From contig JAOTZA010000055.1 in NCBI GenBank assembly GCA_029861655.1, positions 1 to 13,152 of the forward strand: a DNA stretch of 13,152 bases, given 5' to 3'. A program made the position numbers and the translations under genes. Under the pieces are notes generated by a model. The model worked only from the letters and a program-made list of their open reading frames with translations. It searched no databases and was not told where the DNA came from. Below are positions 1 to 5,308 of this stretch, one piece after another; within the stretch, counting starts at the first letter, position 1; every line of letters starts with the position of its first letter. The stretch is from Acidobacteriota bacterium. GTDB taxonomy: Bacteria > Acidobacteriota > Thermoanaerobaculia > Multivoradales > JAHEKO01.

Positions 1-80
1 CATCGAGACCCCAGCCGGGTCATTATCGGTGTCGCCGCTCCCAGGGTCAAACAGCGGGCTGTGCTACCCTCCCGGCCGCT

Positions 81-1076
81 ATGCAACGGACGGAGCAGGA
101 ACGGCAAAAAGAATGGATCGAGAGCTACGGTTTCCGGGTGGAACGAATCGACGCCCTGGCCGGAGATGTTTCTCAACGCAGCTACTCTCGCGTGCTTCTC
201 GTCGAGCGCCACTCCGGGAAACAGGACGTGGGCACACCTCCGCTTTCGGCCATTCTCTCGACCTACCCGGAGAAGATCCGCGACAGCTGCCGGCGCTTCG
301 AGATCTCCACCCGGGTGCTCGAGCTTTCCGGCGTAAGGGTTCCCCGTATCCTCGCCCGCGATTGTGCGATCGGCCTCATGCTGTTGGAAGATTTCGGGAC
401 AGATACACTCTACTGCCTCAGGCGATTGCCCTGGGCCGATCTCGAGCCCTTCTTTCGCACCGGCGTCGACCTGATCCGCTCGATCCAGGCGGCCCCGCTC
501 GAGGTCGTCAGCGAGCTCAACCCCCCTCTCGATGGCGACCTGCTCCGGCTCGAACTGGCGAAGACCTGGGACCTGCTCTTCGACGAGCCGTCTCTACGAT
601 TCGAGGCCGAGACGCGTCGGCGCCTGCGCGAGGCCCTGGAGGCCGTGTGTGAACGCATCGCTGCGGGACGGAAAGCGGTTTGTCATCGCGATTTTATGGC
701 CCGCAACCTTCTACCCCTCGACGGCTTCGAGCTCGGTGTTCTGGATCACCAGGATCTGCGAATCGGTCCCGAGCAGTACGATCTGGCCTCGCTACTCAAC
801 GACAGCCTCTTTCCACCGCCCGAGATTGAGCGCCGCCTGCTCGACAAGCTTGGTCTGTCGCCGGCCGACGAAGAACTGTACCGTCACTGTGCTGTCCAAC
901 GGACACTCAAGGCTGCAGGTACCTTCGCCGCCTTCGCACGGAGCGGCGTCGACCGACACCTCGTCTTGATCCCGCCGACCCTCAGCCGAGCCGCGGCCCA
1001 CCTCGAACAAATCCCTGAGGGCGCCGACCTGCCCGACGAAGTTCTCGAGAAACTCCGTAGCTATCGCCCACCCTAG
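81..1076 (+). CDS. AmgK-like aminoglycoside phosphotransferase-family sugar kinase (COG3178)
   Basis: The 331-residue product has the APH/choline-kinase fold. Visible motifs are an N-terminal phosphate-binding-like loop LAGDVSQRSYSRV (about residues 26-38), the catalytic loop HRDFMARNL (202-210, with D204 and N209), and a metal-binding segment LDHQDLRIGP followed by YDLASLLND (221-241). This pattern matches the COG3178 group that includes AmgK, the anomeric MurNAc/GlcNAc kinase of the peptidoglycan-recycling shortcut that works with the nucleotidyltransferase MurU. Family-typical length is about 330-350 residues. No MurU or TsaE gene is visible beside it, so the substrate is inferred. The ATG at 81 gives the expected N-terminus but has no clear Shine-Dalgarno sequence. 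The same frame is open back to the window edge, so a longer start cannot be excluded. It is the only plus-strand gene here and converges on tatA. Confidence 0.82.
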   Translation: MQRTEQERQKEWIESYGFRVERIDALAGDVSQRSYSRVLLVERHSGKQDVGTPPLSAILSTYPEKIRDSCRRFEISTRVLELSGVRVPRILARDCAIGLMLLEDFGTDTLYCLRRLPWADLEPFFRTGVDLIRSIQAAPLEVVSELNPPLDGDLLRLELAKTWDLLFDEPSLRFEAETRRRLREALEAVCERIAAGRKAVCHRDFMARNLLPLDGFELGVLDHQDLRIGPEQYDLASLLNDSLFPPPEIERRLLDKLGLSPADEELYRHCAVQRTLKAAGTFAAFARSGVDRHLVLIPPTLSRAAAHLEQIPEGADLPDEVLEKLRSYRPP

Positions 1077-1344
1077 AGCCCTAGACTCCGACCGGCAACC
1101 CGCCTCCCTCACACGATCGAGAAGGCGTCGCCCCGCACGCCGAAAGAGCGTGAAAGCGAGAGGCGGCTGCGGCTCGGGCGGAGGCTCCATCAGGGCCGTT
1201 TGACCGAGCGCATGGCAAGAGCGGTGAAAGTCCGCTTCGGAGCCGGCGCGAGGTCTACCGAGGTGCGCGCCTCGAAGTCACCGGAGTCCGAGAAGCGCGC
1301 GCCGTGCCCTGCGGAGACTGCGCCCGTGCCGCGACCAGCCGGTC
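1077..1344. other. Intergenic spacer between convergent kinase and tatA genes, with hairpins
   Basis: This 268-bp spacer has no convincing reading frame. The clearest structure is a hairpin at 1262-1303: an outer 9-bp stem (one G-T wobble), a 2-nt bulge, then a 4-bp CTCG/CGAG stem around a 14-nt loop. A smaller hairpin AGCGG/CCGCT lies at 1220-1236 with loop TGAAAGT, and a short GACC/GGTC hairpin at 1332-1343 follows the tatA stop. None is followed by a T-run on either strand, so an intrinsic terminator is not clearly supported. The structures may serve as a bidirectional end for the two converging transcripts or be part of an unrecognised RNA. Confidence 0.35.
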
Positions 1345-1530
1345 CTAAGAGGAGTTGGTGGACTCTTTGGGCTTCTCGGAGGGCGGCGGCGTGTCGTCCT
1401 TGATCCCCTTCTTGAAGTTGCGGATCCCCTCACCAAAACCCCGGCCCAACTGAGGTAGCTTCGATGCACCAAAAATCACCACAATAATCAGAAGAATGAT
1501 CAGCAGCTCTGGAACACCGAGACTAGGCAT
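1345..1530 (-). CDS. tatA: Sec-independent protein translocase subunit TatA
   Basis: This 61-residue protein is a canonical TatA, the pore-forming component of the twin-arginine pathway that exports folded proteins across the inner membrane. It has a very short periplasmic N-terminus, one hydrophobic helix (PELLIILLIIVVIFG, about residues 7-21), the hinge and amphipathic-helix signature KLPQLGRGFGEGIRNFKKGI (24-43), and a short acidic/proline-rich tail. The reading frame extends 9 codons upstream, but the ATG at 1530 is preceded at ideal spacing by GAGGAGAG (1535-1542) and gives the standard TatA N-terminus. No tatB or tatC is nearby; an orphan tatA is common in many phyla. TatE is the only real alternative name. 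It lies 96 bp downstream of the lytic transglycosylase gene on the same strand. Confidence 0.93.
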   Translation of the reverse strand: MPSLGVPELLIILLIIVVIFGASKLPQLGRGFGEGIRNFKKGIKDDTPPPSEKPKESTNSS

Positions 1531-1534
1531 GGTT

Positions 1535-1542
1535 CTCTCCTC
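1535..1542 (-). promoter_or_regulatory. Ribosome binding site of tatA
   Basis: GAGGAGAG on the minus strand lies 4 nt upstream of the ATG at 1530. It decides the start in favour of the 61-residue TatA over the 70-residue extended frame. Confidence 0.75.
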
Positions 1543-1626
1543 GAAAAATCGACCCACAAGGGGACCGGAAACAACTCTAGCAGATCGTCCGTGCCGGGCT
1601 GGTTACCGGTCTACCGTGTGTTCGCT

Positions 1627-2361
1627 CTAGCTGGCTACGTGCCACTCCCGGCGCAGGTGGTCCCGCCACAGCCTCCGGTGATGATCGACGTAGCGGCCAA
1701 GCACTCGGTTGACGTAAGCCCTGGTCTCCGAGAACGGCGGTACCCCGTCAAACCGGAGGACGTTACCCGGTCCGGCATTGTAAGCCGCCAGGGCAAGCTC
1801 CAGGTCACCCCCGAAACGGCGTTGTAGCCCGACGAGGTATCGAGTGCCGGCATCGACATTGATGCTGGGGTCGAGCGGATCTTCGGCGCCCATAAGATCT
1901 GCGGTCGACGGCATGACCTGCATCAGACCGAGCGCGCCATCCATCGAAACGGCGTAAGGATCGAATCCGGACTCGGCCTCGACCACCGCAGCGATCAGAA
2001 GAGCGTCTACGTCGTATCGCTTCGCAGTCCGGAAGATGAGATCTCCATGTGGCATGCGACGGACTAGCCTCCGCCGATCACTCTCCGGAAGATAGCTGCG
2101 GAAAAGCTCGAAGCTTTCCGCGCGCCGCCGGATCGCCAGCCCGATCTCCCGATTCTCAAGAGGCCTCAACTCGGTTCCACCGGTGACGCCATCCACCCAT
2201 TCGCGGAGCTCGTCCAGAATCAGCACCTCTCCGAGTGATGGCGGCTCTGGCCGGTTCTCTGGAATCGACGAGGTGGTCGGAGCGGTGTCGAGGCTGAGTG
2301 CCAAAAAGGCGCCAATACCCACCAACATGGGGAACTTCCAGCCGCTATTTCGGCTCATCAT
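1627..2361 (-). CDS. Lytic transglycosylase, SLT/GH23 domain
   Basis: This is a membrane-anchored or secreted murein hydrolase of the Slt/MltE-type GH23 fold, which cleaves the MurNAc-GlcNAc bond to give 1,6-anhydroMurNAc ends. An N-terminal hydrophobic segment (about residues 9-24, no lipobox cysteine) acts as signal or anchor. A linker and helical region (about 40-110) is followed by the SLT domain: catalytic Glu in EAESGFDPYA (E130), GLMQVMPS (145-152), a conserved N-V-AGTRYL segment, AAYNAGPGNV (192-201), and ETRAYVNRVL (212-221). The 244-residue length suits a single-domain enzyme. Tandem ATGs at 2361 and 2358 are both possible starts; GAGGG lies 4 nt before the first and 7 nt before the second. 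The frame also has a TTG at 2364. tatA follows downstream and a Fis-like regulator gene precedes. Confidence 0.9.
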   Translation of the reverse strand: MMSRNSGWKFPMLVGIGAFLALSLDTAPTTSSIPENRPEPPSLGEVLILDELREWVDGVTGGTELRPLENREIGLAIRRRAESFELFRSYLPESDRRRLVRRMPHGDLIFRTAKRYDVDALLIAAVVEAESGFDPYAVSMDGALGLMQVMPSTADLMGAEDPLDPSINVDAGTRYLVGLQRRFGGDLELALAAYNAGPGNVLRFDGVPPFSETRAYVNRVLGRYVDHHRRLWRDHLRREWHVAS

Positions 2362-2479
2362 CAAACCCTCGGTGACTCTCTGGCGCGTTTGGATTGGCTT
2401 CTTCGGGGTGGCGAGACCACGACGGCTGCGACACCCTCGTTTCCCACTTTTAGAGAAAGCAATTTGAATGCCATCTCGG

Positions 2480-2510
2480 GGCGGGGAGGCCTCCTTCGGC
2501 GGACCCCGCC
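2480..2510 (-). terminator. GC-rich hairpin immediately after the Fis-like gene
   Basis: A perfect 7-bp stem GGCGGGG/CCCCGCC (2504-2510 with 2480-2486) surrounds a 17-nt loop and begins directly after the TGA stop at 2511. There is no U-tract after it, so it may be a weak or Rho-assisted terminator, or an mRNA 3'-end stabiliser. Confidence 0.4.
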
Positions 2511-2774
2511 TCAGCGGCGCGCGGTCTGCCGTCGGCGTTTTGAGGCCGTGGCGATGTCGGCTGGGCGGATCTTGAGACTGCTTACCTTGTTCCGCAACGT
2601 GTTGCGGTGGATCCCCAAAGCCTCCGCCGAGCGGGTCAGATTACCGTCATTGCCTCGCAGCGTCGCCACAATGTACTGCTTCTCGAACTCACGTACGCCC
2701 TGACTGAGCGTCAGACCGCTGCCGACCAGCTTCTCGGCGAGCTGGACCATGCGACCGTTCAGAGTCTCTTTCAT
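2511..2774 (-). CDS. Small Fis-type helix-turn-helix DNA-binding protein
   Basis: This 87-residue protein is made of a single Fis/HTH_8 domain. A helical N-terminus ends in the stretch LSQGVREFEKQYIVATLRGN, as seen before the helix-turn-helix of NtrC-type activators, then comes LTRSAEALGIHRNTLRNKVSSL, the Fis helix-turn-helix. A basic tail (KRRRQ) follows. It has no AAA+ or receiver domain, so it is a stand-alone Fis-like regulator. True Fis orthology is not implied. The ATG at 2774 is chosen because it gives the usual N-terminus; the frame extends to a TTG at 2798. No strong Shine-Dalgarno sequence is visible. It sits between the LysM and lytic transglycosylase genes, so local control of envelope genes is possible but is inference. 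Confidence 0.85.
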   Translation of the reverse strand: MKETLNGRMVQLAEKLVGSGLTLSQGVREFEKQYIVATLRGNDGNLTRSAEALGIHRNTLRNKVSSLKIRPADIATASKRRRQTARR

Positions 2775-2814
2775 GCCGACAAGAAATCTCGAGCCCAAGA
2801 ATCAAAGAAGGAAA

Positions 2815-2843
2815 ACGATAACACGGTTCAGCCACCCATCCAA
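2815..2843 (-). promoter_or_regulatory. Possible promoter of the Fis-like gene
   Basis: On the minus strand, TTGGAT (2838-2843) and TATCGT (2815-2820) are separated by exactly 17 bp, lying about 41 bp upstream of the ATG. Each hexamer matches 4 of 6 sigma-70 consensus positions. It sits in the 110-bp gap after the LysM gene. Confidence 0.35.
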
Positions 2844-2884
2844 GAAAGGAGGGGCTTTGGGGGAATCCGGGAATCGTCGCTGAG

Positions 2885-4048
2885 CTAGTGCTTGCGAGCC
2901 AGCCGGTCGCCGATGAAGACGGCGTAGCGCGACTCCAGCACCTTGGCCACCGAAGAGTTCTCGTGCGTCGTCAGAACGCCGACTTCTCCGATCACAACAG
3001 GAGGCAGATCGTTTTCATGTAACCGGTAGATGGTAAAGATGTCACCAGGCTTCAAGTCGTCAGAGCCTCGATCGAGATAGACAACGTGGTCCTGGCCGAC
3101 AGTGAAGATGCCCGCCTCGGAACGTATGATCATCGGAGCATCATCCAACTGATGAGCGCTTACAGGGTCGTTGACGCCAACCATCCGCCCGCGACGTGCC
3201 AGGGGCACCGGAATGGGTTCGAACGGCCGTAGCCCGTCTCCTACATTGATCGGCATACAAGTGTGTGTGATTTCGGCGATCGCCGACTCTTCCTGCACGC
3301 TCAGAACCCGCACCCGACCCGAGAACCGATAGAAGCGCCCCATGGTCTGTCCGCTCACTGGGTGTGTCACCGGTTCCCGCGGGGCTATGGCCGCGAAGAT
3401 CATTCCCGGCGTCAACCCTGCGGCCATCCCGCCATCGAGGTAAATCACATCTCCGGTCGTCAGATCGACTTTGACGGTCGCGCGGGCGCCATACTGCGAC
3501 CTCCCGCTCAGGCCCTCACCGCTTCCGATGCTCGGCATCAGTGCCTGGAACTCGGACCCGATCACCTCACGCTCAAACGTCAGATCCAAGTCGTCGATGA
3601 ATCCCGAGCAGTAGATGTCCGACTCGAACCCGAGGGGCTCCGGCGCCTCTCGCGATCGATCGAGTCGCAAGCCGCCCTCATCGTCTTCACCGGCAGACGA
3701 CTCGGCTTCATCGGTCGCTGCCGCGATGTCGCCAATCGGCGTCACCTGCATGCTGACCAGCAGCGGATCGCCCGGATAGATCCAGTGAGCATCCAGGATG
3801 TAGCGGTTTCGCTCCCACAGCTGTGGCCACAGGTACGGGTCACCGTAGAAACGATCCGCCAGATCCCACAGCGTATCTCCCGAACCGACCGTGTAGACAT
3901 CCGCCCCTTCCGGAAACGAGACCGGTGGATCCCATGCGGTCCAGTGGTCTCCAACTCGGCTCAGGTGGGTCGGCGGCTGATGGCCGAACAGCGACCCGGT
4001 GACCGACAGCAGAACCAGAAATACGAGGGCAGTGTGTTTGTATTTCAT
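2885..4048 (-). CDS. Exported LysM-domain protein with duplicated C-terminal beta domain
   Basis: This 387-residue protein has a signal peptide (MKYKHTALVFLVLLSV, predicted cleavage near residue 22). One LysM peptidoglycan-binding domain follows (about 51-99: YTVGSGDTLWDLADRFYGDP, then LWPQLWERNRYI and IYPGDPLLV). After an acidic low-complexity linker (about 110-135) come two similar segments, about 201-273 and 322-383. Each starts V-YLD-G, continues with PG-IF, has a G-V-VL strand with S-A-, and ends GD-L. They appear to be a tandem duplication of a small beta domain whose function I do not recognise; the pattern recalls FlgT C-terminal-like folds. The frame is open 20 codons further upstream, but the ATG at 4048 starts the signal peptide and is preceded by AGGGTG. 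It probably binds the cell wall in the periplasm. Confidence 0.85.
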   Translation of the reverse strand: MKYKHTALVFLVLLSVTGSLFGHQPPTHLSRVGDHWTAWDPPVSFPEGADVYTVGSGDTLWDLADRFYGDPYLWPQLWERNRYILDAHWIYPGDPLLVSMQVTPIGDIAAATDEAESSAGEDDEGGLRLDRSREAPEPLGFESDIYCSGFIDDLDLTFEREVIGSEFQALMPSIGSGEGLSGRSQYGARATVKVDLTTGDVIYLDGGMAAGLTPGMIFAAIAPREPVTHPVSGQTMGRFYRFSGRVRVLSVQEESAIAEITHTCMPINVGDGLRPFEPIPVPLARRGRMVGVNDPVSAHQLDDAPMIIRSEAGIFTVGQDHVVYLDRGSDDLKPGDIFTIYRLHENDLPPVVIGEVGVLTTHENSSVAKVLESRYAVFIGDRLARKH

Positions 4049-4095
4049 CGACGCACCCTGAACGCGATGTTCGCGATTGAAGACGCTAAGTTGTG

Positions 4096-4124
4096 AGCTT
4101 AGAGTCATTTCCTTGGACTGTCAA
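4096..4124 (-). promoter_or_regulatory. Promoter of the LysM gene
   Basis: On the minus strand a perfect -35 box TTGACA (4119-4124) is followed after 17 bp by TAAGCT (4096-4101, 3 of 6 matches to the -10 consensus). Transcription would begin near 4089, leaving a 5' leader of about 40 nt. A 5-bp inverted repeat CTAAG/CTTAG (4086-4102, 7-nt spacer) overlaps the -10 and start region and could be an operator. Confidence 0.5.
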
Positions 4125-4141
4125 CCTTTAGCAACGCATAT

Positions 4142-4158
4142 CTCAAGTTCTACTTGAG
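4142..4158. promoter_or_regulatory. Operator-like palindrome upstream of the LysM promoter
   Basis: CTCAAGT-TCT-ACTTGAG is a perfect 7-bp inverted repeat with a 3-nt spacer, 17 bp in all. It is centred about 26 bp upstream of the -35 box at 4119-4124, a position suited to an activator dimer. The cognate protein is not known. Confidence 0.4.
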
Positions 4159-4195
4159 GCTTTGGAATCCGCTCTACCATACTCCCGCGGCGCCA

Positions 4196-4213
4196 AGTTC
4201 TCTGTGAAGAACT
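4196..4213. repeat. Short inverted repeat AGTTCT/AGAACT
   Basis: This is a perfect 6-bp inverted repeat with a 6-nt loop between the LysM promoter and the inverted-repeat element. It could be a second regulator site or a small transcript hairpin. Confidence 0.25.
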
Positions 4214-4250
4214 CCACGCTCAACCGACGCGGCGCCCATCGTAGCAGGAG

Positions 4251-4272
4251 CTAGCAGCCCGTGGTAGAAGTC
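4251..4272 (+). repeat. Left terminal inverted repeat of the element
   Basis: This 22-bp arm begins CTAGCAGCCCGTGG and is perfectly complementary to 4487-4508. The base outside (4250 G) does not pair with its counterpart at 4509 (G). Confidence 0.85.
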
Positions 4273-4325
4273 CAGATGGTTGCGCGACAAGGTCTTACGG
4301 TATGCCTGCGAGGCGCGAGGAGAAG

Positions 4326-4467
4326 TCGATGCGGTGTCATTGTCCATCGGCGGTAACCGAGTAACGAAGCAGGCGAACCGTAACCCTTTGTCGCCCCACG
4401 GGTTTCGATGCGGTGCCATCGTGGACGACGAGCAACGCCGCAGGGGTGCCGTAACCCCTTGTCGCCC
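4326..4467. repeat. Degenerate internal direct repeats of the element
   Basis: Two motif pairs recur: TCGATGCGGTG(T/C)CAT(T/C)GT at 4326-4343 and 4405-4422 (16 of 18 identical, period 79), and CCGTAACCC(T/C)TTGTCGCCC at 4378-4396 and 4449-4467 (18 of 19 identical, period 71). Together they suggest units of about 71-79 bp that have diverged between the conserved blocks. Confidence 0.6.
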
Positions 4468-4486
4468 TTTGGGTTGCGGCGGTGTC

Positions 4487-4508
4487 GACTTCTACCACGG
4501 GCTGCTAG
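4487..4508 (-). repeat. Right terminal inverted repeat of the element
   Basis: This 22-bp arm is the exact reverse complement of 4251-4272. Bases 4505-4507 within it form the TAG stop codon of the cpoB gene on the minus strand. Confidence 0.85.
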
Positions 4509-5308
4509 GGTAGCTCACCCAGGCGCTCGCGCGCCAGCGCCGACGCCGCCGTCGTCGGAAACCGGTCGATAACGTCCCGATAGACGCGTCTGGCCTCTTC
4601 AGAGTCTCCCAGGCGCTCCAAGCACTCACCGGACTTGAGCATCGCGTCGGGGACCTTGTTGCCACCTGGGAATCGCTCGATGGTCTCGCGGAAGGCGGCG
4701 AGGGCGCCGCCCACGTCGCCGCGTTGAAGCCGAGCCGCGCCGATCCAGAACTGCGCGTTGTCGGCGAGGTCGCTGGTCGGATGGGCTTGCAGAAACTGGC
4801 GGAAGGCGCTTTCCGAGTCCACCAGCCGACCCTGGTGATACAGCGTATAGCCCCTATCGTAGACTTCCTGGGCTTTCGCCGGGTCGGCAAGGGCAGCCCC
4901 AGAGGTGGGGGGCAAGACCGTGGTTTCCGGGTTGCGCGCCGAGTCCGTTACCGGCACAGCCGGCAACTCCTCCGACTTCACTTGCCGCTCCGAGGGCCGG
5001 TCAAAGGCGATACCCTCCCGGTTCCCCGCTGGCGCCTCCACCGGTGGCAACGGAGGGGCATCAGAAGCCAAAGAAGCCGGGGAGGCGGGCTGAGCGGTTG
5101 GAGTTCCCTCCAGCTCGGCCACCTGCCGCCGCAGGCGCTCGATCTCGACCTCGGCCATCCGCGACTGACGTTGAAGCTCGAGCACCCGCTCTTCGAGCTT
5201 GCGCAACTCCTCGCCACGTTTGGCGCCGGGAGTCTTCGGAAGCCACGAGGAAGAGCAACCAACCAAGCTCGAAAGTGCGAGGGCCAAAGCCAAAGATCGA
5301 ACCGTCAA
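4505..5308 (-). CDS. cpoB: CpoB/YbgF-like TPR lipoprotein
   Basis: This 267-residue envelope protein has the CpoB layout. A lipoprotein signal ends LSSLVGC (lipid-modified Cys at 18). A coiled coil (about residues 30-68, heptads such as LRKLEERVLELQ and IERLRRQVAELE) probably trimerises. A proline-rich linker is followed by three TPR-like repeats from about 145 to the end (AQEVYDRGYTLYHQGRL, AQFWIGAARLQRGD and AMLKSGECLERLGDSEEA). In E. coli CpoB links Tol-Pal to PBP1B during division; the E. coli protein is periplasmic, not lipidated. The frame is open far upstream, but the TTG at 5308 starts the signal peptide and overlaps the bamD stop (TTGA), implying translational coupling. The stop TAG lies inside the arm of the adjacent inverted-repeat element. 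No pal or tolB is in the window. Confidence 0.82.
   Translation of the reverse strand: MTVRSLALALALSSLVGCSSSWLPKTPGAKRGEELRKLEERVLELQRQSRMAEVEIERLRRQVAELEGTPTAQPASPASLASDAPPLPPVEAPAGNREGIAFDRPSERQVKSEELPAVPVTDSARNPETTVLPPTSGAALADPAKAQEVYDRGYTLYHQGRLVDSESAFRQFLQAHPTSDLADNAQFWIGAARLQRGDVGGALAAFRETIERFPGGNKVPDAMLKSGECLERLGDSEEARRVYRDVIDRFPTTAASALARERLGELP

Larger units (their letters stand above)
4251..4508. mobile_element. 258-bp MITE-like element bounded by perfect 22-bp terminal inverted repeats
   Basis: The arms at 4251-4272 and 4487-4508 are exact reverse complements over 22 bp; identity stops sharply on both outer sides. Both ends carry CTAG, which could be part of the repeat or a palindromic 4-bp target duplication. 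The interior holds degenerate repeats (4326-4343 with 4405-4422; 4378-4396 with 4449-4467) and an inverted related copy at 4284-4302. It encodes no transposase. One minus-strand frame is open across the whole element (85 codons then TAG) and a plus-strand frame is open at 4280-4513, but neither looks like a known protein. A non-autonomous transposable element is the best reading; a large structured RNA or REP-type repeat is the alternative. Its right end supplies the stop codon of cpoB. Confidence 0.6.

Noticed and set aside
1..22. Possible divergent minus-strand gene starting with ATG at 22 or 3
   Set aside because: At most seven codons are visible and no clear ribosome binding site precedes them, so nothing can be said about coding.
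29..652. A 207-residue plus-strand frame overlapping the kinase
   Set aside because: It is in another frame of the AmgK-like gene, with shadow-type composition and no motifs.
1220..1240. GAAAGTCCG-containing hairpin, recalling the conserved RNase P RNA or cobalamin riboswitch segments
   Set aside because: The rest of the conserved cores is absent, and the spacer is too short for RNase P RNA.
3263..4096. A 277-residue plus-strand open frame
   Set aside because: It lies opposite the LysM gene, which has a signal peptide, domain structure, ribosome binding site and promoter; the plus-strand frame has none.
4326..4467. Possible CRISPR-like array from the internal repeats
   Set aside because: There are only two copies per motif, they are imperfect and spaced 71-79 bp apart, and no cas genes are present.
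4280..4513. Plus-strand open frame of 77 codons inside the inverted-repeat element (and a minus-strand one at 4174-4419)
   Set aside because: They are explained by the stop-poor GC-rich repeat; both end-regions encode the same DFYHGLL peptide only because the arms are inverted copies. No ribosome binding site or domain is seen.
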